A stretch of 64,000 bases of DNA from an uncultured Ruminococcus sp. GTDB lineage: Bacteria > Bacillota > Clostridia > Lachnospirales > Lachnospiraceae. A program made the position numbers and the translations under genes. Shown one piece after another: positions 44,371 through 53,905 of the stretch. The notes below the pieces were generated by a model. It had not been told where the DNA came from, searched no databases, and worked only from the letters and a program-made list of their open reading frames with translations. The number at the start of each line of letters is the position of its first letter. Within the stretch, counting starts at the first letter, position 1. The DNA lies in the NCBI GenBank assembly GCA_900544395.1, contig UQVC01000012.1, positions 7,373 through 71,372 of the forward strand, given 5' to 3'.

Positions 44371-46913
44371 GCCTCTTCTTCCTCCTCTTGTTCTTTGCGC
44401 TTTCTCAGAGTTTCTAACAGTTCCTCCTGAGACATCCGGCTCATCTTCAGACTTCGTTTCAGACTTTCATGGAGATATTCCACACAGATCAGATACGCTG
44501 CGATCACAATGATCGAGGTGATCCACAATACCAAAAATACCATCTTGGAACTGATACTGAACATCAAGATCAAAAAGATCAGCGGAATGATCAAAATCGC
44601 CAGAAAGCCTCTTCGTATCCGCTTTTTATAATTTTTTTCAAACCGCTCGGCTTTCTGATACATCTCTTCCCGGAAAGCCTTCTTATCTGCCAGCACACTG
44701 ACTACCGCTCTCATACGGTACCGCTCTTTGGTCATTCCCTCTTCTTCGCAGATCATCAGCTCCGTCTCCCGCAGCTTTTGATCAAACATATGATTCAGAT
44801 TCAACAGCCATGGCCGCACAACCAGACCGATCAAAAGTGCGATCGGAACATACACTGCCAGGCACAGCAGATTCTCTGCGTAATGGGATCCATAAATTCC
44901 GGCCACCGCCTCACGCATGGCATTGATCCCATATGTAAACGGCAAAAGCGGATGCAGTTTCTGGAAAAATGTAGGTGTCATCTCGATGGGATATGTCCCT
45001 GCTGATCCCGGAATCTGCACGATCACCAGAATCACACTGAGGGCCTTTCCGATGTGCTTGAACGAGATGGAAAGTGCATAAATAATATTGACATAAACAA
45101 AGGATGTAAACAATCCTGCAACTATAAATGCCAGCGGCGCCTTACACTGCACGCCTAACAGCAGCAGATCTCCCACACAGATGATCAGCGCCTGGATCAG
45201 CCCCATCACAACATACAGCAGCCATCTTCCAAAATAAGACTGCACAGCGGTAAACTTTGGTACGATCTGATCCTTGTCCGCTTCCAGTTTAAAAATTGCG
45301 ATCAGTACGATTCCGCCTACCCAAATTGCGAGATTGGTATAAAACGGAGTCATAGCACTTCCGTAATTCTTTACCGGGTACAACGATTCGGTTTTCAGTT
45401 TCACCGGAGAAGACATAAAATCAGAGACCTCTTCGGAATCCAGTCCGGTCATATTTAAAAATTCCTGATAAGACTGGGAATTTCTGAGGGCATTCAGATC
45501 TGCCGCAACCGAATCCAGTTTTTCCTGTACCTTCTGCAGCGAATTTCCGGTACTCTCCAACGCTGCCTTGGAATCATTTAAGCTGGTATTGAGATTCTCC
45601 AAAATCCCTTTTGTCTGCTCTGCCAGTGGATCCACTCCGCTTAAGACACCGGAGAGTTTTCCAGAAAGTGTGCCAAAAGAATCCAGCGAAGCATTCAGTC
45701 CCGGAAGCACGTTTTGTTCAAACCCCTGCTTGATTCCCCGAAGCTGCTGCTGATTTTCACGCACCAGACTTCCGATCTTCTGAGCCGTATCGGTCACGGT
45801 CTGGGACGTATTTCCAATTCCTGCATTTCCTGCCTGCAGACTGTTCAAAAGTTCTTGATGGCGCTGATTTTCTGCCTGCAGCTGGGCGATCAGATCTGCC
45901 GCCGGATTTCCCGGAATCTTTCCATCCAACTGTGCCAGCAGTTCAATAATCTTCTCGTTAAGCCGGATCACACTCTGGATAGACTCCATGGCGCTGTCTA
46001 CTTTACCACTTACGGACTGAATCTTCTCATTCAGATTCCCCAGATCTGTCCCTGCAGAAGTTGCAATATCCGATAACAGATTTTCTCCCTCTGTCAAAGT
46101 TCCTGAAATTGCCGAAGAAAGATCCGATACACTTCCTCTTCCTGACTGTAAGGCTGCTGTCCCCGCATCCAGTGCCGCCGCACCACTTGAGGCTGCATTT
46201 TTCACCTGATCCATGACAGTCTGTACATCCCGGATCCTGGCATCACTATCCTGAAAAGTTGTCTGAAACTCTGTCAGAACCTGCTGATAGCTCTTGATAT
46301 TATCTGATACTTTCTGGATATCCGAAACAACACTGGACTGCAGGGCATCCAGATTTCCGGCAGCATCTGCTGCAGATGTCTGAAAAATCTCTGAAACTGC
46401 TTCCGATGCCGCAGCTACAAAGGCTTCATTGACCTGACTTTGGACGGCTGTAGCTCCACTGTCTGTAATCTTCGGTGCAATCGCATTTTTCTTCTCATTT
46501 AAATAGTAGATAAACTTTGGCTGCTCGATCGTTCCGGTCAGGACACTTGTCAAAGATTCACTGAAATCTTCCGGGATCACAATGGCTGCATAGTATTTTC
46601 CAGATTTCACACCATCAACTGCCTTCTCTTCTCCGACAAATTTCCACCCCAAATCGTGATTCTCCTTTAACTGCCTGACCACTTCCTCCCCGGCATTGAG
46701 AGCCCCGGTCAGCTCATTGTCTGTTCCCTGATCCAGATTTGCCACTGCGATCTGAACGGATCCTGTATTCCCATAAGGATCCATATTCGCAGCAATATTA
46801 AACCATGCGTACAGAGACGGGAGAAGACAGACGCCTGCCACAACGATCATGGCAACGGGATTGCGTGCCAGTCTTCTCATGTCTCTTTTAAAAATTTGAA
46901 ATGCGCGCTTCAT
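44367..46913 (-). CDS. YhgE/Pip-domain membrane protein (first of pair)
   Basis: The 848-residue protein has the same plan as its partner: N-terminal helix with LLPSLYAWFNIAANMDPYGNTGSVQIAVANLD, an external domain with long coiled-coil stretches (about 190-500), then six C-terminal helices. It adds a charged cytoplasmic tail of about 110 residues with two further helices and a glutamate-rich end. The two proteins are clearly paralogous. AGGAGG lies upstream of the ATG. No ATPase gene is beside them. Confidence 0.88.
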   Translation of the reverse strand: MKRAFQIFKRDMRRLARNPVAMIVVAGVCLLPSLYAWFNIAANMDPYGNTGSVQIAVANLDQGTDNELTGALNAGEEVVRQLKENHDLGWKFVGEEKAVDGVKSGKYYAAIVIPEDFSESLTSVLTGTIEQPKFIYYLNEKKNAIAPKITDSGATAVQSQVNEAFVAAASEAVSEIFQTSAADAAGNLDALQSSVVSDIQKVSDNIKSYQQVLTEFQTTFQDSDARIRDVQTVMDQVKNAASSGAAALDAGTAALQSGRGSVSDLSSAISGTLTEGENLLSDIATSAGTDLGNLNEKIQSVSGKVDSAMESIQSVIRLNEKIIELLAQLDGKIPGNPAADLIAQLQAENQRHQELLNSLQAGNAGIGNTSQTVTDTAQKIGSLVRENQQQLRGIKQGFEQNVLPGLNASLDSFGTLSGKLSGVLSGVDPLAEQTKGILENLNTSLNDSKAALESTGNSLQKVQEKLDSVAADLNALRNSQSYQEFLNMTGLDSEEVSDFMSSPVKLKTESLYPVKNYGSAMTPFYTNLAIWVGGIVLIAIFKLEADKDQIVPKFTAVQSYFGRWLLYVVMGLIQALIICVGDLLLLGVQCKAPLAFIVAGLFTSFVYVNIIYALSISFKHIGKALSVILVIVQIPGSAGTYPIEMTPTFFQKLHPLLPFTYGINAMREAVAGIYGSHYAENLLCLAVYVPIALLIGLVVRPWLLNLNHMFDQKLRETELMICEEEGMTKERYRMRAVVSVLADKKAFREEMYQKAERFEKNYKKRIRRGFLAILIIPLIFLILMFSISSKMVFLVLWITSIIVIAAYLICVEYLHESLKRSLKMSRMSQEELLETLRKRKEQEEEEEA

Positions 46914-47004
46914 ATTCAGCCTCCTTTAATAAACACTACGTCTATAATACTTTATTTTAACATAAATCTGCTGCTTTGTGCTATTGCAAAAACAATTAAA
47001 TTTC

Positions 47005-47044
47005 AAAAAAAACCTCTGGATTTTTAACAACAAAAATCCAGAGG
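47005..47044 (-). terminator. Terminator of the 47-kb MATE gene
   Basis: Perfect 13-bp stem CCTCTGGATTTTT / AAAAATCCAGAGG with a 6-nt loop and eight T on the minus strand, 10 nt after the stop codon. Confidence 0.95.
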
Positions 47045-47053
47045 CTGTTTATT

Positions 47054-48421
47054 TTATCTGTTCTGTTTCCCAAAAGGAAAATACCTTCCCCCTTCCATTC
47101 GCTTCAGAAGAAAACACGAAGCAACTGCCGCGATCAGTTCTGCGATCGGAAAGCTAATCCAGATCCCTGCTGGCCCCATGGTACGGGACAGTACATATCC
47201 CAGCGGCAAAATAATCACCAACTGCCGCAGCAAAGAAATCACAAGGGAATCCACACCCCGTCCCAGGGCTTCAAATACACCGGAGAAAATCACTCCAAAA
47301 GATGACACCAAAAATCCAAGGGAGATCAGTCTGAGCGCTTCTGTACCGGTACGCAGCAATTCTTCATCTGCCTGGAACATTCCCAGGATTGCTTCCGGAA
47401 TGACCAGTGAGACAATGGTTCCGATCAGCATCAGTACTGCTGCGGACAATAAACTGTAGCGGATCGTATCCTGCACCCGTTTCTTTTCACCGGCTCCATA
47501 ATTATACCCAATGATGGGCCGCATTCCCTGCACGATCCCGTTGGCAGGCATGTAAATGAAAGTCTGCAGCTTAAAGTAGATTCCAAGCACTGCCACATAC
47601 GTATCCGAAAATGCTGCCAGAATCCCATTGAGCCCTCCAACCAGAATGGATGGCATGGTCATCATCAAAGAAGAAGGAATCCCGACCGAATAAATCTGTC
47701 GGATCAGCTTCCAGTCCATATGCAGATATCTGGGATGGATCGTCACACCCGGATTTTTCTTCAGATAGACCACAATATATAACAAAAAGGCACTGATCTG
47801 TCCGATCACCGTTGCAATGGCAGCGCCCTTGACTCCCATTGCCGGAAATCCAAGCAGTCCAAAGATCAGGATGGGATCTAGAATGATATTGATGATCGCC
47901 CCCACTCCCAGCAGGATCATGGTGGTCTTCATCGCTCCGATCCCCTGATAAATCTTCTCCATCGCAATCTGCATCAGCGATCCAAACGAAACACATAATA
48001 CGATATAGGTGTAATCACACGCCTGTTCAAAAATAACTGCATCATCCGTAAATAATCCGATAAACGGTTTTGTAATGAGAAGACCGCCAATAATAAATAA
48101 AATGCAATGCACCACAGTCAGCGCCATCCCCATGGTCGCCGCCTCGTTTGCCCGCTCCTGATTTCTCTGTCCCAGGCTGATCGACAAGACGGAACCAATT
48201 CCCACGCCGATTCCCACTGCCACCGAAACCACGATATTCTGCAGCGGATACGCAAGGGATACGGCTGTCAATGCGCCGGTCCCCAGTCTGGATACGTAAA
48301 TACTGTCTATGATGTTGTAAAGTGACTGTACCAACATCGATAATACCATGGGAAGCGACATACTCATCAGCAATGGAAAAATTTCCCTGGTTCCCATTTT
48401 ATTGCTCTGTTCCTGCATCAT
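47054..48421 (-). CDS. MATE-family multidrug/cation exporter
   Basis: The 455-residue protein has twelve helices in two halves, with SLPMVLSMLVQSLYNIIDSIYVSRLG and AVSLAYPLQNIVVSVAVGIGVG in the first and KLQTFIYMPANGIVQGMRPIIGYNYGAGEKKR in the second. These are DinF/NorM-type landmarks. AGGAGG lies 4 nt before the first of two consecutive ATG codons. The gene is preceded by a short leader with a terminator hairpin and an overlapping small ORF, so its expression is probably conditional. A divergent ABC exporter gene lies upstream. Confidence 0.93.
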   Translation of the reverse strand: MMQEQSNKMGTREIFPLLMSMSLPMVLSMLVQSLYNIIDSIYVSRLGTGALTAVSLAYPLQNIVVSVAVGIGVGIGSVLSISLGQRNQERANEAATMGMALTVVHCILFIIGGLLITKPFIGLFTDDAVIFEQACDYTYIVLCVSFGSLMQIAMEKIYQGIGAMKTTMILLGVGAIINIILDPILIFGLLGFPAMGVKGAAIATVIGQISAFLLYIVVYLKKNPGVTIHPRYLHMDWKLIRQIYSVGIPSSLMMTMPSILVGGLNGILAAFSDTYVAVLGIYFKLQTFIYMPANGIVQGMRPIIGYNYGAGEKKRVQDTIRYSLLSAAVLMLIGTIVSLVIPEAILGMFQADEELLRTGTEALRLISLGFLVSSFGVIFSGVFEALGRGVDSLVISLLRQLVIILPLGYVLSRTMGPAGIWISFPIAELIAAVASCFLLKRMEGGRYFPFGKQNR

Positions 48422-48435
48422 AACCTCCTGTTCTC

Positions 48436-48512
48436 AAAAAAAAGCCATGCGCCTCCATTTATTCTGAAACGGAGAAACCACATGGCTTTGTACATGACCT
48501 ATTTTTTTAGCT
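48436..48512 (-). promoter_or_regulatory. Attenuator-type leader of the MATE gene
   Basis: The leader RNA starts near 48512 and folds AAAGCCATG with CATGGCTTT (inner CTCC/GGAG), followed by eight T, which is an intrinsic terminator placed about 15 nt before the MATE start. A 25-codon frame (48495 to 48418, starting MYKAMWFLRF) runs through the hairpin and its stop overlaps the MATE ATG. It has no clear ribosome site. Ribosome-dependent antitermination is a reasonable model. Confidence 0.6.
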
Positions 48513-48517
48513 TTGAC

Positions 48518-48546
48518 AGCATATCACATCTTTTTTCTTCTGTCAA
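48518..48546 (-). promoter_or_regulatory. Sigma-A promoter of the MATE gene
   Basis: TTGACA (48546-48541), 17-nt spacer, TATGCT (48523-48518), just upstream of the leader hairpin. Confidence 0.85.
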
Positions 48547-48567
48547 TCTCTTTTTGCTCTGTTTTGC

Positions 48568-48596
48568 TTGTCTGTTTTTTTTGATTATGGTAGTAT
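48568..48596 (+). promoter_or_regulatory. Possible promoter of the ABC exporter gene
   Basis: TTGTCT (48568-48573), 17-nt spacer, TAGTAT (48591-48596), divergent from the MATE promoter. CAGAT...ATCTG lies downstream and could be an operator. Weaker match than its neighbour. Confidence 0.5.
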
Positions 48597-48653
48597 GGAT
48601 TTGTTCAGATAACAAAACATCTGTTCTCACATTCGAAGAAAGAGGGGTTATTT

Positions 48654-50375
48654 ATGCACACACTGAAAAAGTTCATCCATTATTACGGTCCTTATAAGAC
48701 CGTATTCTTTCTGGATCTGATCTGTGCCACCATCATCAGTCTGATCGATCTGGCCTATCCCCAGATCCTGCGTACCTGTACCAATACACTATTTACCAAA
48801 AGCAGTTCTGTGATCTTACAGGTGCTGCTTCCCATCGCAGCCGCACTTCTGATCATGTATCTGATCCAGAGTCTCTGCAAATATTATGTCAGCTATCAGG
48901 GGCATATGATGGGAGCCTATATGGAACGGGATATGCGCCAGCAGCTCTTTGATCATTATGAAAAGCTTTCCTTTTCTTATTACGATCAGAACAATTCCGG
49001 ACAGATGATGAGCAAACTGGTGTCCGACCTGTTTGACATTGCAGAATTTGCACACCATGGCCCGGAGAACCTGTTTATCTCCGTGATCAAGATCATTGGT
49101 TCTTTTGTATTTCTGTTTCTGATCAACTGGAAACTGGCGATTCCGCTTTTAGTTCTGGTATTTTGTATGTTCGCATTCTCCATGAGTCAGAATCGGCGCA
49201 TGCAGTCTACTTTTATGGAAAACAGAAAAAAGATCGGAGACGTCAATTCCCGCCTTCAGGATACTCTTGCCGGCATCCGTGTGGTACAGTCTTTTGCCAA
49301 TGAAGAGATTGAACGAGAAAAGTTCCGCAAAAACAATCACAACTTCCTGCTGTCCAAAGATGCCAATTATCAGTGCATGGGCGGTTTTATGGGATACAAC
49401 CTGTTCTTCCAAGGCATGATGTACCTTGTCACCCTGGTCTTTGGCGGATATCTGATCGCCAAAGGAGAGATGCAGGCAGTGGACCTTGCCATGTATGCAC
49501 TGTATATCGGGATTTTCATCAGTCCCATCCAGATTTTAGTCGAGCTGACCGAGATGATCCAGAAAGGCTTCTCCGGCTTCAAACGATTCCTTGCCGTGAT
49601 GGAAACAGATCCTGAAATCCAGGACTCTCCAGATGCAAAACCGTTAAAAAACGTTCGCGGACTGGTTTCTTTCGAGGATGTCTCCTTCCACTACAGTGAT
49701 GATGACACCCCGGTGCTGTCCCATATTTCTTTCCAGATCCCGGCCGGAAGATCGATCGCACTTGCCGGACCATCCGGAAGCGGAAAAACAACGATCTGTT
49801 CCCTTCTGCCGAGATTTTATGATGTCACCGGCGGACGGATTACCATCGACGGAAAAGATATCCGTGATCTGACGCTGGACAGCCTTCGGAATCAGATCGG
49901 GATCGTACAGCAGGATGTGTATTTATTCTGCGGCACCATCAAAGAAAATATTGCTTACGGAAAACCGGGCGCTTCCATGGAAGAGATCATCGATGCCGCG
50001 AAAAAAGCCAATATCCATGACTTCATCGAAAGTCTCCCGGATGGATACGACACTTTTGTGGGAGAACGGGGAACCCGCCTTTCCGGAGGACAGAAGCAGC
50101 GGATCTCCATTGCCCGCGTCTTCCTGAAGAATCCTCCGATCCTGATCCTGGATGAAGCCACCAGCGCACTGGATAATGAAAGCGAACGCTGGATCCAGCA
50201 AAGTCTGGAAATTCTGGCAAAAGACCGCACGACCATTACCATCGCCCATCGACTGTCTACCATTCAGGGAGCGGATGAGATTTTGGTCATTGCAGACAAT
50301 GGAATTGCGGAGCGGGGAACTCACGAAGAACTGATCGCCAAAAACGGAATCTATGCACACTATTTAAGAGCATAA
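48654..50375 (+). CDS. ABC exporter, fused permease and ATPase
   Basis: The 573-residue half-transporter has six helices (about residues 15-300) and a C-terminal ATPase with Walker A AGPSGSGKTT, Q-loop GIVQQDVYLF, signature RLSGGQKQRISIAR, Walker B ILILDEATSALD and the H-loop IAHRLST. This is the MsbA/LmrA-like exporter design working as a dimer; the cargo is unknown. GAGGGG lies 7 nt upstream. It is divergent from a MATE exporter and ends in a shared terminator with ilvE. Confidence 0.95.
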   Translation: MHTLKKFIHYYGPYKTVFFLDLICATIISLIDLAYPQILRTCTNTLFTKSSSVILQVLLPIAAALLIMYLIQSLCKYYVSYQGHMMGAYMERDMRQQLFDHYEKLSFSYYDQNNSGQMMSKLVSDLFDIAEFAHHGPENLFISVIKIIGSFVFLFLINWKLAIPLLVLVFCMFAFSMSQNRRMQSTFMENRKKIGDVNSRLQDTLAGIRVVQSFANEEIEREKFRKNNHNFLLSKDANYQCMGGFMGYNLFFQGMMYLVTLVFGGYLIAKGEMQAVDLAMYALYIGIFISPIQILVELTEMIQKGFSGFKRFLAVMETDPEIQDSPDAKPLKNVRGLVSFEDVSFHYSDDDTPVLSHISFQIPAGRSIALAGPSGSGKTTICSLLPRFYDVTGGRITIDGKDIRDLTLDSLRNQIGIVQQDVYLFCGTIKENIAYGKPGASMEEIIDAAKKANIHDFIESLPDGYDTFVGERGTRLSGGQKQRISIARVFLKNPPILILDEATSALDNESERWIQQSLEILAKDRTTITIAHRLSTIQGADEILVIADNGIAERGTHEELIAKNGIYAHYLRA

Positions 50376-50423
50376 AAAACGTACATCCCGAGAGGACGAA
50401 CGCCTCCTGGGATGTACGTTTTT
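50375..50423. terminator. Bidirectional terminator between the ABC exporter and ilvE
   Basis: A perfect 15-bp stem, AAAAACGTACATCCC and GGGATGTACGTTTTT, encloses a smaller GAGG/CCTC hairpin. A/T ends on both sides suit termination of both convergent transcripts. Confidence 0.92.
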
Positions 50424-50432
50424 CTGTTTTTC

Positions 50433-51458
50433 TTACTCGATCACCTGGATCCATCCTTCTGGCGCCTCAATATGCCCCATCTGGATTCCCGTCAGGGTAT
50501 CATATAATTTCTGAATGGTCGGTCCCATCTTTTCCATTCCACTCGGGAAACAAATCTCCTGTCCATGATCCACGATCTTTCCGACTGGAGAGATCACTGC
50601 TGCTGTTCCACAAAGTCCGCACTCTGCAAACTCTTTCACTTCCTCCAGATAGACATCCCGCTCTTCCACTTCCAGTCCAAGGTAATGTTCTGCCACATAC
50701 AACAGAGAACGTCTTGTGATGGATGGCAGGATCGTATCAGAATGTGGCGTCACGATTTTATTGTCCTTTGTCACAAAAATGAAGTTCGCTCCGCCGGTTT
50801 CCTCCACCTTGGTCCTTGTGGCTGAATCCAGATACATGTTCTCATCGTATCCGTTGGCATGGGCAGTCATGATAGCATGCAGGCTCATGGCATAATTCAG
50901 ACCGGCTTTAATGTGGCCGGTTCCATGAGGCGCCGCCCGGTCGAAATCAGAAACACATAACGTCAATGGTTTGACTCCACCTTTGAAATACGGTCCCACC
51001 GGTGTCACAAACACACGGAACTGATACTCATCTGCAGGTTTCACTCCGATCACCGGGTTGCTTCCAAACATATATGGCCGGATATATAAAGTCGCTCCGG
51101 AACCATAAGGCGGCACATAGGCTGCATTGGCTTTTACCACCTCCCGGATGGCCTCCAAAAAGCGTTCCTCCGGAAATACCGGCATCTCTAATCGTCTCGC
51201 AGAAGCTGCCATGCGGGCCGCGTTTAAATCCGGGCGAAAGACTACGATCTTTCCATCTTCTGTGGTGTAGGCTTTCATACCTTCAAATACCGTCTGAGCA
51301 TACTGCAGAACACCTGCGCATTCATTGATCACCACGTTGGCATCTTCTGTCAGGCCGCCTTTCTCCCATTTTCCGTCTTTATAATTGGCTACATATCTCT
51401 GGTCAGTCTGCACATAACCGAATCCAAGATTCTCCCAGTCAATCTCTTTCTTTTCCAT
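50433..51458 (-). CDS. ilvE: Branched-chain amino acid aminotransferase
   Basis: IlvE carries out the last step of leucine, isoleucine and valine synthesis. The protein has VINECAGVLQYAQTVFEGMKAY, the PLP lysine in GTGHIKAGLNYAMS, VEETGGANFIFV and TILPSITRRSLL, the marks of fold-type IV enzymes of the long BCAT type. I start at the ATG at 51458, with GGAGG 8 nt upstream; the frame to 51488 adds ten residues. It has its own promoter but follows ilvB-ilvN. Confidence 0.95.
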   Translation of the reverse strand: MEKKEIDWENLGFGYVQTDQRYVANYKDGKWEKGGLTEDANVVINECAGVLQYAQTVFEGMKAYTTEDGKIVVFRPDLNAARMAASARRLEMPVFPEERFLEAIREVVKANAAYVPPYGSGATLYIRPYMFGSNPVIGVKPADEYQFRVFVTPVGPYFKGGVKPLTLCVSDFDRAAPHGTGHIKAGLNYAMSLHAIMTAHANGYDENMYLDSATRTKVEETGGANFIFVTKDNKIVTPHSDTILPSITRRSLLYVAEHYLGLEVEERDVYLEEVKEFAECGLCGTAAVISPVGKIVDHGQEICFPSGMEKMGPTIQKLYDTLTGIQMGHIEAPEGWIQVIE

Positions 51459-51509
51459 CAAAAACTCCTCCATTCCTCGGTCGAACATATTTACAACTTG
51501 TTTGTTGCA

Positions 51510-51538
51510 ATTATAATACGCTCGCTTTTAAAAATCAA
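51510..51538 (-). promoter_or_regulatory. Sigma-A promoter of ilvE
   Basis: TTGATT (51538-51533), 17-nt spacer, TATAAT (51515-51510), about 50 nt before the start codon. Confidence 0.85.
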
Positions 51539-51554
51539 GAGTGTGCTCTGTTTT

Positions 51555-52067
51555 TTATCGTTCCATCATACTGATGGACTCAATCCCCACACTTCCTCCT
51601 CGCACAACCTCAATACTTTTAAACTCTTCTTTCATCAGTTTCACCACAGCGTCATTCTTGGTTGCCGTCTGTACAAACTCCAAAAGCAGACTGTCTTTGC
51701 CGCAGTCGATCACTTTGCCTTTGAATGTTTCGGCAATCTGAAACAATTCAATTTTCTGATCCAGCGTACATTTTCTCACCTTAATGTACAGGATTTCTTT
51801 CATCCGCACAAAAATATCCGTAAAATCAATCACCTTGATCACTTCGATCATCCGATTGAGCTGTTTTTTAATCTGCTCAAAGGTCTCGTCATCACTGACG
51901 GTTGCGATAGTCATTCTGGATACCGTAGGATCTTCTGTGGTTCCTACGGTCAGACTGTCCAGATTATAGGACTTTCCCGAAAACAGCCCGGAAATCTTGG
52001 AGAGAACTCCCACCTGATTTTCTACATAGAGAGAAATCCATCTTTTCTTCATACTTTTGTCTACCAT
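51555..52067 (-). CDS. ilvN: Acetolactate synthase small (regulatory) subunit
   Basis: The 170-residue protein has an N-terminal ACT domain (KKRWISLYVENQVGVLSKISGLFSGKSYNLDSLTVG) and the C-terminal IlvN domain beginning near residue 90. It binds valine-type feedback effectors and activates IlvB. AGGAGGG precedes the ATG, and the gene starts 12 nt after ilvB. Confidence 0.95.
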   Translation of the reverse strand: MVDKSMKKRWISLYVENQVGVLSKISGLFSGKSYNLDSLTVGTTEDPTVSRMTIATVSDDETFEQIKKQLNRMIEVIKVIDFTDIFVRMKEILYIKVRKCTLDQKIELFQIAETFKGKVIDCGKDSLLLEFVQTATKNDAVVKLMKEEFKSIEVVRGGSVGIESISMMER

Positions 52068-52079
52068 ACCTGTGCCCTC

Positions 52080-53798
52080 CTAACAATCCATGATCATATC
52101 TTCCAGTGTTCCGCCCGGTTTGATCATCGGATATACCATTTCCTCCGGATCAATGATAAATTCGATCAAGGTCGGAGTTTTGGTATTCTGTTTTGCCTCT
52201 TCAAAGGCTGTTTTAATCTCTTCTGTCTTTGTCACGCGGATCCCTTTCGCTCCATAACTCTCTGCCAGCTTTACGAAATCCGGCGTATACTCCGGAAATT
52301 CTTCTCCCTGGGTGCGTCTGGAGAGCGCTCCTGCGCGCAGGTTGGTCATTCCATAGCGCTTTCCATAAAACAGCTTCTGCCACTGGCGCACCATTCCGAG
52401 ATAGGTATTGTTAAATACACAGGCGATTACCGGTGTCTCCTCCAGTACCGCAGTTGCAAACTCCTGGATATTCATCTGCATGCCTCCGTCTCCTGATACT
52501 ACGATCACCCGTTTCTCCGGATTCCCAATCTGGGCGCCGATGGCTGCCGGAAATCCATATCCCATAGTACCAAGGCCTCCTGACATGATGAGCTGCTTTT
52601 TCTCTGTGATTTCCGCATACTGGGATACCAGCATCATATGCTGTCCTACATCGGTTACCAGAATGGCATCGTCAAACTGGCGGTTCATCTCTTCGATAAT
52701 ATCAAGCGGACTCATCAGGGCATGGCGTTTCATCCGAAGCGGATGCTCTTCTTTCCATGCCGCGATCTGCGCCAGCCATTTTGGGGTCTCACAAGACTCT
52801 ACATATTCCGTCATCTTTCCCAATGCTTCTTTGGCGTCTGCCACGATCGGGATATCTACATGGATGTTTCTGGAAATGGACGCCGTATCGATATCAATGT
52901 GTACAATCTGCGCATGGGGTGCAAATTCATGCAGTTTTCCGGTAATACGGTCATTGAATCGGGTTCCGATGGAAAACAAAAGGTCGCATCCGCTGACTGC
53001 CATATTGGCCGCATATGCGCCATGCATTCCCAGGTTTCCAATAAACAGCGGATGATTGGTCGGGATCGCGCCTCTTCCCATGATCGTTGTCACAACAGGT
53101 ACCTGTGTCTTTTCCGCCACTTCGGTAAACAAGGCGTTGGCTCGTGCGATATTGACCCCTCCCCCTGCTAAAAACAACGGACGCTTTGCCTTATGGAGCA
53201 TCTTCAACGCTCTTTTAAGCTGTCCGATATGCACGCTGGTGTTCGGTTTATATCCCCGGATGTTCACTTCCTTGGGATACTCGGCGCTTCCCAGTTCTGC
53301 CATCACATCTTTGGGCAGATCAATCAGGACCGGACCCGGTCTCCCAGTTCTTGCAATGTAAAATGCCTCTTTGATGATCCGTCCCAGATCTTCTCTTTTC
53401 GTCACAGTCACCCCATATTTGGTAATGCTTCGCGTGATCCCTACAATATCCACTTCCTGAAATGCATCGTTTCCGATCAGATGCCTTGCCACCTGTCCGG
53501 TAAAGCAGACAAGAGGAACACTGTCATAATTGGCAGTGGCAAGCCCTGTCACCAGGTTGGTAGCGCCCGGGCCGCTGGTCACCAGACAGACCCCCACTTT
53601 TCCTGTTGTCCTCGCATACGCATCTGCCTCATGCACCAAAGCCTGTTCGTGCCTTGGCAGGATCACATCGATCTCACTTTGCTTATAGAGCTCATCACTG
53701 ATATCAATGGTACATGCACCCGGATATCCGAACAATACTTCCACTCCCTCTTCTTTTAACGCTTTTACCAGCAATTTGTTTCCTGAAATCTGCCTCAA
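52080..53798 (-). CDS. ilvB: Acetolactate synthase large subunit
   Basis: IlvB joins two pyruvate, or pyruvate and 2-ketobutyrate, using TPP. Visible: EGVEVLFGYPGACTIDI, the TPP-activating glutamate in RHEQALVHEADAYAR, LVTSGPGATNLVTG, and the TPP-Mg motif starting GDGGMQMNIQEFATA. I suggest a TTG start at 53798 because AAGGAGG is 9 nt upstream; an in-frame GTG at 53807 directly abuts that site and is too close. About 572 residues, normal for the family. A leader hairpin precedes it. Confidence 0.95.
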   Translation of the reverse strand: MRQISGNKLLVKALKEEGVEVLFGYPGACTIDISDELYKQSEIDVILPRHEQALVHEADAYARTTGKVGVCLVTSGPGATNLVTGLATANYDSVPLVCFTGQVARHLIGNDAFQEVDIVGITRSITKYGVTVTKREDLGRIIKEAFYIARTGRPGPVLIDLPKDVMAELGSAEYPKEVNIRGYKPNTSVHIGQLKRALKMLHKAKRPLFLAGGGVNIARANALFTEVAEKTQVPVVTTIMGRGAIPTNHPLFIGNLGMHGAYAANMAVSGCDLLFSIGTRFNDRITGKLHEFAPHAQIVHIDIDTASISRNIHVDIPIVADAKEALGKMTEYVESCETPKWLAQIAAWKEEHPLRMKRHALMSPLDIIEEMNRQFDDAILVTDVGQHMMLVSQYAEITEKKQLIMSGGLGTMGYGFPAAIGAQIGNPEKRVIVVSGDGGMQMNIQEFATAVLEETPVIACVFNNTYLGMVRQWQKLFYGKRYGMTNLRAGALSRRTQGEEFPEYTPDFVKLAESYGAKGIRVTKTEEIKTAFEEAKQNTKTPTLIEFIIDPEEMVYPMIKPGGTLEDMIMDC

Positions 53799-53818
53799 TT
53801 CTAACACCCTCCTTATGC

Positions 53819-53898
53819 AAAACGCCCCAAGCTCTCAAAAGCTCAGGGCGAATAAATTCCTCATACTACGAATTTCAGAGGCTTTCGCTGCTGAAATT
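53819..53898 (-). promoter_or_regulatory. ilvBN leader with anti-/terminator-like hairpins
   Basis: The roughly 100-nt leader has an upstream stem AATTTCAG/CTGAAATT (53898-53871) and a second stem CGCCCTGAGCT / AGCTTGGGGCG (53850-53823) ending in TTTT just before the ilvB ribosome site. The second stem's two non-Watson-Crick pairs are G-U in the minus-strand RNA but would be A-C on the plus strand, so it is built for this transcript. A 9-codon frame (MRNLFALSF) ends inside it. No T-box motif is present. Confidence 0.55.
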
Positions 53899-53905
53899 TG
53901 TTCTC

